Counted from the first letter of the stretch, positions 27,845-37,157 are shown. The stretch is 64,000 bases of DNA from Salinimonas marina (GCF_015644725.1 NZ_CP064795.1:18501-82500), one strand, 5' to 3'. Translations and numbers: made by a program. Notes: a model not told the origin generated them from the sequence alone.

Positions 27845-28550
27845 TGACGAGCGCCTGGCTCGCCTTGAACTGGTTCGCCTGCTGGGCCGGTACGACAATA
27901 TTGAGGTGGTGGGTGAGGCCGCCAATGGTAAAGAGGCGCTTGAAGCCGTTGCCAGCCAGGCCATTGATCTGGTTTTTGTTGATATAAAAATGCCTGAACT
28001 CAATGGTCTGGAGTTTGCCAAAGCGGTAGGCGACCAGGTGCATTTTGTATTTTGTACCGCCTACTCTGATTATGCGGTGGATGCTTACGAACTCAATGCC
28101 TTCGATTACATTGTAAAGCCGGTCAGTCCCGCGAGACTGGATGCGGTCATCAATAAAGCCTGGCTTACCCGTGGCGACACCGCCAGTGAATCTCAGCCTG
28201 AGCCGCTGCCGGATGAACATGGCCTTTTGTTAAAGTTCGGGCACGAGTTTAATATTGTGCGCATTGCTGAAATTTATCGCTTTGAGTCCGTCGGCAATCA
28301 TGTGGCGGTGTATTCTAATGCCGGCAAATCCTATCTGCATACCACCTTGTCTAAGGTCGAAAGCCGCCTGAACCCCAATCATTATTTCAAAGCCAGCCGC
28401 AGTGAAATTGTGCGCATCGATCAAATTCAGCGGCTGGAAGAAGGCATGGCCCCCGGCACATTTTGTGTGTACCTTAACGATGGCAGCGAGATTGAGGTAA
28501 GTCGCCGTCAGGCGCAGCATTTACGTAAGGCCTTCAGTCTGGAAAGCTGA
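27822..28550 (+). CDS. LytTR-family response regulator
   Basis: A 242-residue protein from ATG 27822, overlapping the kinase end by 23 bases. The receiver domain is complete: Asp8/Asp9 (LIVDDE), phospho-acceptor Asp54 (FVDIKMPELNG), Thr79 in FCTAYSD and Lys99 (FDYIVKPV). The LytTR DNA-binding domain spans about 140-240, with FESVGNHVAVY, LSKVESRL and HYFKASRSEIV. LytTR regulators bind paired direct repeats and often control peptide pheromone, bacteriocin or cell-envelope genes. The nearest candidate target is the peptide gene promoter at about 21.6-21.7 kb. Confidence 0.9.
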   Translation: MLKVLIVDDERLARLELVRLLGRYDNIEVVGEAANGKEALEAVASQAIDLVFVDIKMPELNGLEFAKAVGDQVHFVFCTAYSDYAVDAYELNAFDYIVKPVSPARLDAVINKAWLTRGDTASESQPEPLPDEHGLLLKFGHEFNIVRIAEIYRFESVGNHVAVYSNAGKSYLHTTLSKVESRLNPNHYFKASRSEIVRIDQIQRLEEGMAPGTFCVYLNDGSEIEVSRRQAQHLRKAFSLES

Positions 28551-28762
28551 TCATAGCCTGTGTTTGGTAAAGCAACGTGCAATCGCGGTTGGCAACGCCG
28601 CTGAAGGCTCAGGCTGGCAAACTATTTATCAACTAAAACAGTATCTAAACTAAGAACAAATCGACTACGCCCATATCAGTGCCCAGCCTGTTCGTATTAC
28701 CCAAGGCCTTCGTGAAGTTTTATCATTGAACTTCGGCACTGGTGGCACACACCACAGGAAAC

Positions 28763-29881
28763 ATGTTACGGATGTCGCAACGCCCGCTGTTAAAGCATAT
28801 ACGCAACCATGGGTTGGTTTTCACCGAACTGGCCCGTCTACGGGATCAGACAGTAACCGCGATGGGGTTACAAAATTATCAGTTTCATAAAACTCCCAAA
28901 TTTGTTGGCCCTAATGGCGAGCGGTTAACCGTGGAGCCAGAACGCAGTATTGTACTGCCGCAACTCGACATGCTTGAAGGGGTTCGACAGCAATTACACC
29001 AGGCATTACCGGCGCTGGTGTCAGTGGCCGACAGCGAGGTGGGGTATCGTTATCCAACCGCAGCGCTGGCTGATCAGAATGCGCCGTTTATCAAAAGACT
29101 ACGTTCAGAGTATTTTCACAGGGTAGACGAGGATCGCAGTATTTGTCGGCCGGTGAACTTGTCTTATGGCATCAAAAGCCGGGGCAAGGCGGATAACCGG
29201 CAGGAATACGAGGTGTGGATGCCCGGGGATGATCCTACCCAAAACCCCTTACCTTTGTTTATTGAACGCTATGGCGAAGACTTACCCCATGACGTGCGCC
29301 AGTTTATTCAGCAACCGGCCAGAGTGCATGGCTGGATGGGCGTTAAGCGTGCAGCCTTTGAAGCGCTCTATTATGATCCTGAGGTGCTGGGCGATATCGT
29401 GGTGTGTGTGGCCTTATCGGTCGATGCGTACAACATCGGCGCCCGGCCTGACCTGTCTTATTGTGAAGAAGCACAAAGCTCCATTGCCAGCAGCAATGCC
29501 GAGCTGGAGTGGGAAATTGATGGCTATTATGCGCCTACTGATGCCTATCTCTCCCATGATGAAATCTGGCATGCCATTAATTCCACCCTCAGTGCCGTGG
29601 CCACGCCGCTCGAAACGGCCTATCAACAGCATATTATCCCGACCCAGGAAAGCAAAACAGAACGTATTCTGTCGACGGTAGCCGCCTTAGGCACCGATGA
29701 CAACGACATCACAGAGCTGAACCTGCAACCCTGGGAGTTTATGCAAACCACCAGTGAGCGGCGGGTCAAGTCTCACGATCCCAGTCGTGGGGTCAATTTT
29801 TTAGGCAGGCTCAACCGGTTGTTTTACCAACCGGAGCATCAGTTGCCGTCGATTGAATACATTCATGATTTGATTAGTTAA
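28763..29881 (+). CDS. Unknown soluble protein
   Basis: About 372 residues from ATG 28763, or 369 from ATG 28772; an AGGAA at 28756-28760 lies rather close to the first. There is no signal peptide or membrane helix. It is acidic and Tyr-rich, with blocks such as VALSVDAYNIGARPD and DAYLSHDEIWHAINSTL. I recognise no catalytic motif. The 200-base gap after the response regulator leaves it open whether it belongs to the peptide locus. Composition and codon use look native. Confidence 0.65.
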   Translation: MLRMSQRPLLKHIRNHGLVFTELARLRDQTVTAMGLQNYQFHKTPKFVGPNGERLTVEPERSIVLPQLDMLEGVRQQLHQALPALVSVADSEVGYRYPTAALADQNAPFIKRLRSEYFHRVDEDRSICRPVNLSYGIKSRGKADNRQEYEVWMPGDDPTQNPLPLFIERYGEDLPHDVRQFIQQPARVHGWMGVKRAAFEALYYDPEVLGDIVVCVALSVDAYNIGARPDLSYCEEAQSSIASSNAELEWEIDGYYAPTDAYLSHDEIWHAINSTLSAVATPLETAYQQHIIPTQESKTERILSTVAALGTDDNDITELNLQPWEFMQTTSERRVKSHDPSRGVNFLGRLNRLFYQPEHQLPSIEYIHDLIS

Positions 29882-30023
29882 TACAAAAATGGTCTGGCCA
29901 GTTGCAAAGGCTTGGCAATCGTGGCTTGTAGCGGTGATAAACAGATTCGCGTGGAATAGCATATGATCTTGTGGGTATTTGTAAGCTATTCTTTAATTAG
30001 GTTTTTTCTATTCTTCCAGGCTT

Positions 30024-30224
30024 ATGTTTGAAGAGATTGCGTTAGGCGGCATGTTATTCAGTCCCCTGGTGGTACTGGTACCGATAGCATTTTTGATGTC
30101 GGTCATCACCCGGGTGGTGCTGTATCAAACTGGCTGGTATCAGCGTGTCTGGCGGCCCGCCTGGTTCGAAGTGTCGCTGTTTTTGTGTTACCTGGCGGCC
30201 GTGGTGTTTATTGCAGGGAGATAA
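30024..30224 (+). CDS. aaeX: DUF1656 small inner-membrane protein (AaeX-like)
   Basis: A 66-residue protein with two hydrophobic segments and the DUF1656 pattern EIALGGMLFSP near the start and WRPAWFEVSLFLCY near the end. In AaeXAB-type operons it precedes the adaptor and the FUSC-type pump, exactly as here (six bases to the next gene). Its own role is unknown. A possible promoter, TTGTGG (29969-29974) and TTTAAT (29992-29997) with 17-base spacing, lies just upstream. Confidence 0.85.
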   Translation: MFEEIALGGMLFSPLVVLVPIAFLMSVITRVVLYQTGWYQRVWRPAWFEVSLFLCYLAAVVFIAGR

Positions 30225-30230
30225 GTTCAC

Positions 30231-31082
30231 ATGGGTACTGTAGTACGTATTTTGGTTACATTGCTGGTGGTGGCACTGGCGGTGTTTGCGGGTCGCTGGG
30301 TATGGGATAATTATCTGTATTCGCCCTGGACCCGGGACGGGCGCGTACGGGCGGATATTACGGTAATTGCACCGGATGTATCCGGCTGGGTCACCAGGTT
30401 GGCGGTACGCGACAACCAGTCCGTAGAACAGGGCGAGGTGCTTTTTACTATCGATGATGCCCGCTATCAGGCAGCCATAGAAGAACAGCAGGCGGTCATT
30501 GATCATAAATACCGTATGTGGGAGCTGGCCCAGTCGCAATATCAGCAACAGCAGCAATCAGAGGGGCAGGACCAGAGTCTTGGGGAAACCAGTCGTATTT
30601 CGGCCGAAGTCGCGAAGGCCGACTATAACGAAGCGGTGGCAAAGCTGAACACCTTAGAGTTGAACCTGGAACGAACCACGGTTAAAGCACCGCAGACCGG
30701 TTCGGTGGTGAACCTGGATTTGCGGGAGGGCAATTATGTGCAGCAAGGTAGTCCGGTATTATCCATAGTGAAACAAGGCTCTTTTTTTGTGACCGGCTAC
30801 TTTGAAGAAACCAAGCTGCCGCTGGTACATGTTGGACAACGCGCCACGGTTAAATTGATGAGTAGTGAGCACACACTAACTGGGAAAGTGGTCAGTATTG
30901 GTCAGGCTATCGCCAATACCAGCGTAGGGCACAACGAACAGATGTTGCCAAAAATCCAGCAAACCTTTAACTGGGTGCGACTGGCGCAGCGTATCCCGGT
31001 TGATATTGAGCTGGACCCCGTCCCGGAGCAGGTGCGGCTGGTAGCCGGTACCACGGTGTCTGTGCACCTGAATAAACCATAA
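30231..31082 (+). CDS. aaeA: HlyD-family efflux adaptor (AaeA/EmrA-like)
   Basis: A 283-residue periplasmic adaptor with one N-terminal membrane anchor (VRILVTLLVVALAVFAGRWV), the typical YSPWTRDGRVRADI start, a short helical hairpin rich in Gln, and lipoyl halves marked by APDVSGWVTRLAV and VKAPQTGSVVNLDLREG. It would link the FUSC pump to an outer-membrane channel. It sits between the DUF1656 gene and the FUSC gene, one base before the latter. Aromatic carboxylic acid export is the textbook substrate class for AaeAB; the actual substrate here is unknown. Confidence 0.88.
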   Translation: MGTVVRILVTLLVVALAVFAGRWVWDNYLYSPWTRDGRVRADITVIAPDVSGWVTRLAVRDNQSVEQGEVLFTIDDARYQAAIEEQQAVIDHKYRMWELAQSQYQQQQQSEGQDQSLGETSRISAEVAKADYNEAVAKLNTLELNLERTTVKAPQTGSVVNLDLREGNYVQQGSPVLSIVKQGSFFVTGYFEETKLPLVHVGQRATVKLMSSEHTLTGKVVSIGQAIANTSVGHNEQMLPKIQQTFNWVRLAQRIPVDIELDPVPEQVRLVAGTTVSVHLNKP

Positions 31083-31083
31083 T

Positions 31084-33156
31084 ATGACCATTACTCACCC
31101 GTTGGCCCGGACTTATCTGAAGCCTACAAGCGAATCGATCATTTTTGCTTGCAAAGGGGTGTTGTCGATGGCGATGGCGCTGTACATCGCGTTGTATTTT
31201 AATCTCGACAAGCCTTACTGGGCAGTGGTTTCTGCGGTGTTTCTGCAGATTCGTCCTGAAGGCGGCATGGTGGTTGAAAAAACCGTCAGCCAGATAAGCG
31301 GCACGCTTATCGGTGGTATTTATGGGATGTTGGTACTGAGCTACCTGCATGGGGCGCCGGTGCCAGCCATGGCGGCTCTGGCTGGGTGGCTGGGGATTAA
31401 TGCCGGTCTGTCGGCGATGGTGCGCCGGGTTAATTTTATCTACTTTTTTGCCATGGCCTGTGTCACTCCCTGCATTATTGTATTGCTGACCATGGTCGAT
31501 CCCCAGGCGGTTTCCAGCCTGACCGTATTTGATATTGCTCAGGCCCGGATCACCGAAATCATCGTCGGCTCGTTATGTGCCATGACAGTGAGTATGCTGG
31601 TTTGGCCTCGACGGGTGCATACAGAATTGAAAAGTCAGTCCCGCATTGCCATCAACCAGACCATGGATTATCTGGTTCTGGAGCTGGACCCAAACGGCTC
31701 CCACGAAGCCCGGCACGAGCGTATTGATGCCATCCTTGAATCACTGGCTGCGCTTAATGATGATGCCAGTGCGGTAACCTACGAAGGACCTTTCGGGCCG
31801 GGACGGTCCCGGGCGGCCACCGTGATTGGCAACAAAATTTTGTCGCTGGTGGCAGTCATTCAGATTTTTGGTCGCTTACAGCGCAATCATACCGCGGTAA
31901 TAACGCCTAAACTGTCGAAGCTACTTGATTCGTTGCGGCGGGATTTACAACATATCGCGCTGTCGGATAATTCTGAACGCTGCTATGAACTGGCTCAAAA
32001 ACAACGTCGTAGCCTGTTAAAAAGCGCCCGTGAACAAGAGGCCTTAACCCCTCTTGAAGCACGGTTAATTCAGACCGCACAACATATGGTCGCCGAACTG
32101 GTGCTGGTATTACGGGCCTACAATGCCCTGACAAATAATCAATATTCACTTCTCAAAGCGCCTCAACAGCGGCCTTACCGCGATCCGCTCATTGGCCTGG
32201 CCACCGGTTTTCGAACCTTTATGGTTTTCAGCATCGGCGCTTTTTTATGGCTTTATACCGGCTCCCCGGCCGCGGTTATGCTGATGATATTGCCGGTTAT
32301 CTATTCCATTATGTTTGCCCGCCTGTCCGCGGCGTTGGTCAAAAGCGCCCTGAAAAAGATGCTGGTAGGGGTTGCCATTGCTATCCCGGTCGCTATTTTT
32401 TACGCACTGAACTTACTGGCACAAAGTTCCGGAGATTTCGCCATTTTGATACTGGTGTTGGCCGGTCCCTATTTTCTGGGGTTGATGGCCATTGCTGATC
32501 GCGCCACCCTGCCTTATGGCATGGGCTTTTGCATTCCCTTTACCATTTTGGTGCAGCCCTCCAATGATATGCGGTTACCATTTTCCGTGGATTACACCCT
32601 TAGCAACGCGATGGCTATTCTGCTGGGGGTAACCTTGCTGTACTGGACCTTTAAAGTGATTACCGGCCCCGGTGTGGCCCTGTTACAAACCCGGCTGCTG
32701 GCTGCCACCCGACGGGATCTAAAAAGGCTGGTAGGCCGCAAAGCTCCCGAACACTGGTTTAATGCCCGCATGGGGGACCGGTTACTGCGTCTGGCCAGCT
32801 TTGAGCAGGGTGTGCTCAGCGATGCCCGGGTAATTACCGATCTGGGTCTTACCGGCCTGAATCTTGGACACACCTCGATTCGTTTCAGACCCTTTGTGCA
32901 AAGTCTCACCTCCATTGATATGTCGGCGGTGTTAAAAGAATGGCAATACGCCCTGGCCGATGCCTATATTGATGCGGCCAAAGGCCGCAATACCAGCCGG
33001 TTTGAAAAAGCCTGTGATAAGGTGATGGTTACGCTGCAGCAAAATCAGCTGTCTGCGCACCAGCTAAAAATGATTGAAGGGGTATTTGAACGCTTAACCC
33101 TGACATTTCAACGTACCGCGCAAATGATGCGGGATAAAAGGCTCAGCTCAAAGTGA
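31084..33156 (+). CDS. aaeB: FUSC-family efflux pump (AaeB-like)
   Basis: A 690-residue inner-membrane protein with two hydrophobic halves of about five to six helices (about 20-170 and 365-520), each followed by a soluble helical domain. The opening ESIIFACKGVLSMAMALYIA and YWAVVSAVFLQIRPEGGMV are characteristic of FUSC/AaeB proteins. Length matches AaeB (about 650-700). It forms the pump of the AaeXAB operon. No LysR-type activator is adjacent, unlike in E. coli. Confidence 0.9.
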   Translation: MTITHPLARTYLKPTSESIIFACKGVLSMAMALYIALYFNLDKPYWAVVSAVFLQIRPEGGMVVEKTVSQISGTLIGGIYGMLVLSYLHGAPVPAMAALAGWLGINAGLSAMVRRVNFIYFFAMACVTPCIIVLLTMVDPQAVSSLTVFDIAQARITEIIVGSLCAMTVSMLVWPRRVHTELKSQSRIAINQTMDYLVLELDPNGSHEARHERIDAILESLAALNDDASAVTYEGPFGPGRSRAATVIGNKILSLVAVIQIFGRLQRNHTAVITPKLSKLLDSLRRDLQHIALSDNSERCYELAQKQRRSLLKSAREQEALTPLEARLIQTAQHMVAELVLVLRAYNALTNNQYSLLKAPQQRPYRDPLIGLATGFRTFMVFSIGAFLWLYTGSPAAVMLMILPVIYSIMFARLSAALVKSALKKMLVGVAIAIPVAIFYALNLLAQSSGDFAILILVLAGPYFLGLMAIADRATLPYGMGFCIPFTILVQPSNDMRLPFSVDYTLSNAMAILLGVTLLYWTFKVITGPGVALLQTRLLAATRRDLKRLVGRKAPEHWFNARMGDRLLRLASFEQGVLSDARVITDLGLTGLNLGHTSIRFRPFVQSLTSIDMSAVLKEWQYALADAYIDAAKGRNTSRFEKACDKVMVTLQQNQLSAHQLKMIEGVFERLTLTFQRTAQMMRDKRLSSK

Positions 33157-33183
33157 TCTTTTTATTACCAGGAAAGGTTAAAG

Positions 33184-33900
33184 TTGGTCAGCTTTGTTGT
33201 TGATAACTATAATAAAAGTAGGGCGGTTGAGATGGATTTATTTAAATGGAAGTTTTCCTATCCGGTAACAGTTTTAATTCTACTGCTACTCATGACGGAT
33301 GCGGGTTTTATACTGGTTCATGTATTGCGAAAGCTGGGGTATATCAACAGCGGCTACTTCAATCTATCCCAGGACATGGGGTATGCCGAGGTGTTTCAGT
33401 ATATGAAGGAGTTCTGGATAGCCAGCTTACTGGTAATAATTGCCCTGCGTGACAAGGCCGCCAGCTTTGTGGTCTGGTCCCTGATATTTTTATACATGCT
33501 GGCAGACGACTCGCTTAAAGTGCACGAAAACGGGGGACGTTATCTGGTGGAGGCGCTAAACATTCAGCCGGCCTTGAGTCTGCGGGCCCAGGATTTTGGT
33601 GAGTTGCTGGTGACGGCCATCGCCGGCGGGATCTTATTTTCGATGTTGTTTGTAACCTATTACTTTGCCTCACAAGCCGCCCGTCATATTACCCACAAAT
33701 TGCTGCTGGGTGTGGCAGGGCTGGCGTTTTTCGGGATCCTTATCGATATGCTTCACAGTGCCTTGCCCTTTGGTAACTTTATCTTCGGCCTGATCGAAGA
33801 CAGTGGCGAGATGCTGACCATGAGCCTGATTGTAGGCTATTGCTTTGCTCTGATGTATTCTCAGGCGCATAATCAGCAACGGGTACCATCCTCAGCCTAG
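33184..33900 (+). CDS. Unknown integral membrane protein
   Basis: A 238-residue protein with about six hydrophobic segments. TTG 33184 follows a good AGGAAAGG and is preferred; ATG 33232 (starting MDLFKWK) is the alternative. Polar residues in otherwise hydrophobic parts, such as LADDSLKVHENGGRY and LIDMLHSALPFG, suggest a ligand or metal site. No family is recognised. It is 27 bases after aaeB and may be transcribed with it. Its stop overlaps that of the convergent gntP at CTAG. Confidence 0.6.
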   Translation: MVSFVVDNYNKSRAVEMDLFKWKFSYPVTVLILLLLMTDAGFILVHVLRKLGYINSGYFNLSQDMGYAEVFQYMKEFWIASLLVIIALRDKAASFVVWSLIFLYMLADDSLKVHENGGRYLVEALNIQPALSLRAQDFGELLVTAIAGGILFSMLFVTYYFASQAARHITHKLLLGVAGLAFFGILIDMLHSALPFGNFIFGLIEDSGEMLTMSLIVGYCFALMYSQAHNQQRVPSSA

Positions 33901-35275
33901 AACACCACAGAGAGGGCGGCAGCGAGTAAAAAGGCTATGCTGCCCAGCAGGGTTTCCATTACTGTCCAGGTTTTAAGGGTGGTTTTTTCATCCATACCCA
34001 ATAACCGGGATACCAACCAGAATCCTGAGTCATTAAAGTGGGATAAGACGGTGGCACCGCCGGCGATGGCGATCACAATAAAGCATAAATCCAGTGACGA
34101 TAAACCGCTGGTGGCGGCGACCACCGGTGCCATCAGGGCGGCGGTCGTGGTTAATGCCACCGTGGCCGAACCCTGCGCCACCCGCAAACAGGTCGAAATA
34201 ACAAAGGCCGCCACAATGACCGGCATGCCGCTGGCGGATAACAGTCCGGCCAGCGCTTCACCAATGCCTGAAGCACGTAACACCCCACCAAACATCCCCC
34301 CGGCGCCGGTTACCAGAATAATGGCACAAATTGGCGCCAGCGAATCGGTGCACAGCATTTCCATTTGCTTGCGGCCAAACTGCCGGGTAAACAAAGCCAG
34401 ACACAGCAGTAAGGTGACCAGTAATGCCACCGGCGTCTGCCCCACCATTTTCAGCGAATCGGTAAACAGATTATCCATCGTAAGATAGCCCGCCACCTGT
34501 AAGCTGTGGATCCCGGTGTTCATAAAAATAAGCAAAACCGGCACCAGTAAAATACCGATAACCGTGGCAAAGCGCGGGGGCTGAATATCGGACTGGCTGA
34601 TGTTCGATTCATGGGTGAACCATGCTGGCAAAGGCACCGTGAAGCGTTCACCCGCGTAACGGGAATACAGGTACGCTCCAACATACCAGCTCACTAACGC
34701 GATAATTAAACCCACTGCCAGTAGCAAACCAAGATCTGCGCCCAGCAAATCCCCCGCGGCTACCGGGCCAGGGTGGGGCGGCACAAACGCATGCATCACC
34801 GCAAACGCACCGGCCACCGGCAAAGCAAAATGTAACACCGAGCCATTCACCCGCCGGGCCACGGTTAACAGAATAGGCATTAGAACAATCAAGCCGGCAT
34901 CAAAAAAGATGGGAAAACCAAACAGCAGGGAGGCGATGCCCAGTGCCAGTGGCGCCCGCTTTTCGCCGAACCGGTGAATCAGGGTATCGGCTAACACCCT
35001 GGCGCCGCCGGTTTGTTCCAGAATTTTGCCAATCATGGTGCCCAGACCTACCAGCAGGGCCACCGCCGCCAGCGTGCCACTGAAACCCTGCATCAATACA
35101 GGCATAATGTTCTGGGGGCTATGCCAGCCAACAGGGCGGTCACAAGGCTAACCCCAATTAAGGCCACGAAGGCATGAATTTTCAGACGAATAATTAGCAG
35201 CATCAATAGTGCTACCGCGCCCAGACCCAGCAGCAACAGGATGGTGGGATCAGTAATAGCGGCGGGGTGATTCAT
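33897..35275 (-). CDS. gntP: Gluconate:H+ symporter, GntP family (frameshifted in this assembly)
   Basis: Two frames join into about 459 residues. The first (35275 down) gives NHPAAITDPTILLLLGLGAV and stops near 35093. The second supplies GTLAAVALLVGLGTMIGKIL onward to 33897. Adding one base in the run at 35114-35118 restores the family's usual AGIAP-to-LMQGF link. Around 12 hydrophobic segments and the PPHPGPVAAGDLLGADLG motif are typical of GntP. It imports gluconate for the divergent gluconokinase. Two overlapping GntR-type operators lie in the shared promoter region, so expression is induced by gluconate. Confidence 0.88.
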
Positions 35276-35306
35276 AACATTCCTTTTTAGCAGTTCACAA
35301 CATCAA

Positions 35307-35336
35307 GAGTTACCGGTAACATGTTACCCATAACAG
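35307..35336. promoter_or_regulatory. Two overlapping GntR operators between gntP and gntK
   Basis: GAGTTACCGGTAACAT (35307-35322) and ATGTTACCCATAACAG (35321-35336) each fit the GntR consensus ATGTTA-N4-TAACAT and share two bases. They sit between the divergent starts, so one repressor array can silence both genes. A third site precedes gntR (36978-36993). Confidence 0.85.
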
Positions 35337-35395
35337 CGAATTCGTAAACAGTTTATTTACATTAATGGCAATGATTTTTGGATGAAGGAGAGCCT

Positions 35396-35905
35396 GTGTC
35401 AAAAAGGTGTTTTGTAGTGATGGGGGTCAGTGGTTCGGGCAAAACCACCGTGGCCCAGGCTTTGGCAAACCGGTTAGACGCCAAATTTATCGATGGCGAT
35501 GATTTGCATCCTAGAGCCAATATCCAAAAAATGCAGCAAGGGATGCCGTTAGATGATGATGATCGGGCGCCCTGGCTCACCCGCATCAACGATGCTGTGT
35601 TTAGTTTTGCCTCTAAGCAGGAAGCCGGGGTGGTGGTGTGTTCAGCCTTAAAACGCCGGTACCGTGATGCAATTCGCAAAGACAACCCCCAGGTACATTT
35701 TGTGTATTTAAAAGGGGAACAACGGCTTATCGCAAAGCGCATGGCCCAGCGCAGTGGCCATTTTATGCAGCCCGTGATGCTCAGCAGTCAGTTTGCCGCG
35801 TTAGAAGAGCCTGATGCCACCGAGAAAGATGTTACAGCCTGTGATGTCGCCGCAACGGTAGCAGTCATTGTCGACCAGCTTATGCAGCAATTTTACCCCG
35901 CATAA
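35396..35905 (+). CDS. gntK: Gluconokinase
   Basis: A 169-residue kinase from GTG 35396 (AAGGAG upstream). The P-loop is VMGVSGSGKTTVAQ (8-21), followed by FIDGDDLHPRANIQKM for gluconate and magnesium contacts, and CSALKRRYRD. It phosphorylates gluconate to 6-phosphogluconate, feeding the pentose phosphate and Entner-Doudoroff routes. It is divergent from gntP and convergent with gntR. Length is typical of GntK/IdnK. Confidence 0.92.
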   Translation: MSKRCFVVMGVSGSGKTTVAQALANRLDAKFIDGDDLHPRANIQKMQQGMPLDDDDRAPWLTRINDAVFSFASKQEAGVVVCSALKRRYRDAIRKDNPQVHFVYLKGEQRLIAKRMAQRSGHFMQPVMLSSQFAALEEPDATEKDVTACDVAATVAVIVDQLMQQFYPA

Positions 35906-35939
35906 GGCCGCGGTCGGTAGGCCTTGTTAGCCCCTGGGG

Positions 35940-36941
35940 CTATAACGAGCCGCCAGCATCGATACTAAAACCCACATCGACAATGGGTTGTTCCACCACT
36001 TCATTGCGCAGGCGTGCTAATAACAGACTGGCACTGGTCTGGCCCATTAAAAAACGAGGGGTCACCACACTGGCCAGGGCCGGGGTAAGCGCCTGCCCGA
36101 TATCCAGCTGGTTGTAGCCGATGATACGAATATCTTCGGGAATTCGCAGGCCGTACTCCTGGGCACACAATAAGGCCCCGGCGGCGATATCATCATTGGT
36201 ACAAAAAATTCCATCAATGGTTTCAAACTGCGCAAGGGCATCGTTTAACAGCTCGCGACCCAGTGAAAATGACGAAGACATCGTGGTCTGCATAATCTTT
36301 TCCGACAGCCCGGCCTGTTGTAATGCCCGTTGGTAACCATTCTTACGGTGTTGAGTTCGGGTGTCCATACGCGCCGCAAAATACGCAATATCCTGACATC
36401 CTGCCTCAATAAGCTGGTTTACCGCTGCAAATGCTGCCGCATCATGGTCCAGACCCACCGCCATATCCAAAGGCTGTGAGGGCAGCTCCATACACTCCAC
36501 CACCGGGATATCAGCCTGGCGTAACATCTGACGGGTGAGCGGCGTATGCTCAGTTTCTGTTAATATCAGCGCGTCTATCTGATAGGACAACAGCGCCGCC
36601 ACCTTCTCTTCTTCGGTAGCGCTGTCATAACCGGTGTGCATTAATAAAGTATCAAAGCCATGGGCGCGGGTAACACTTTCAATTCCCTGCACCACCGCAG
36701 AAAACACCTGGTTCGATAACGAGGAAACCACCACCCCGATGGTTTTGCTGGACGCCCGCGCGAGCATCGACGGTGCCCGATTTTTGATATACCCGAGCTC
36801 TTCAATGGCATCGGCAATGCGGGTGCGGGTGTTCGTTGCAACGGTAGCCGGCTCCCGCAGGTATCGTGACACCGTCATTTTTGTCACACCGACTGCATCG
36901 GCAATATCCTGTAATGTTACACGGGGGTTCTTTTTAGACAT
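35940..36941 (-). CDS. gntR: LacI-family gluconate repressor GntR
   Basis: A 333-residue regulator. The N-terminal LacI helix-turn-helix reads VTLQDIADAVGVTKMTVSRY, with a hinge LARASSKTIGVV. The sugar-binding domain follows and ends with IGYNQLDIGQALTPALASV. Gene position beside gntK and gntP, and a GntR operator (36978-36993) just upstream of its own start, argue for GntR with autoregulation. The inducer is presumably gluconate. Confidence 0.88.
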   Translation of the reverse strand: MSKKNPRVTLQDIADAVGVTKMTVSRYLREPATVATNTRTRIADAIEELGYIKNRAPSMLARASSKTIGVVVSSLSNQVFSAVVQGIESVTRAHGFDTLLMHTGYDSATEEEKVAALLSYQIDALILTETEHTPLTRQMLRQADIPVVECMELPSQPLDMAVGLDHDAAAFAAVNQLIEAGCQDIAYFAARMDTRTQHRKNGYQRALQQAGLSEKIMQTTMSSSFSLGRELLNDALAQFETIDGIFCTNDDIAAGALLCAQEYGLRIPEDIRIIGYNQLDIGQALTPALASVVTPRFLMGQTSASLLLARLRNEVVEQPIVDVGFSIDAGGSL

Positions 36942-36977
36942 ATGGCAGCCGGTAAGTCGTAGCTTGATGAGGGATAA

Positions 36978-36993
36978 ATGTTACAGGTAACAG
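36978..36993. promoter_or_regulatory. GntR operator upstream of gntR
   Basis: ATGTTACAGGTAACAG matches ATGTTA-N4-TAACAT in 15 of 16 specified or free positions and starts 37 bases upstream of the gntR start codon, consistent with autorepression. Confidence 0.75.
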
Positions 36994-37083
36994 CGGCGTT
37001 GGTCTAGTATTGGAATGGGATTCAGCCGGTTTTTCCCGGTTTAGCCTGATGCATTTAAGCAGCCTATGGAATAAGATGGCTAA

Positions 37084-37157
37084 GTGTTACAGTTTTACAA
37101 TGTTGCAGTGTTACAGTAACACTGCAGGCTATTTCATTTTCGATGTTACTGTAATAG
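37084..37157. promoter_or_regulatory. Cluster of TGTTAC repeats including a perfect 21-base palindrome
   Basis: The palindrome spans 37105-37125, centred on the A at 37115, with arms GCAGTGTTAC and GTAACACTGC. Related copies are TGTTACTGTAATA (37144-37156) and TGTTACAGTTTTACA (37085-37099). The half-sites resemble GntR sites, but the spacer is one base shorter (GTTA-N3-TAAC), so a different LacI-type or other dimeric regulator may bind. The cluster lies in the gap between gntR and the MFS gene. Confidence 0.6.

Noticed and set aside
34033..34488. Forward open frames inside gntP and similar long opposite-strand frames in acrB, hemC and the efflux genes
   Set aside because: They are antisense shadows of clearly conserved genes in GC-rich sequence, with no independent motif.
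35904..35941. Paired GC-rich palindromes between gntK and gntR as terminators
   Set aside because: Stems exist (AAGGCC/GGCCTT and TAGCCCC/GGGGCTA) but there is no T run on either side, so termination is not well supported.
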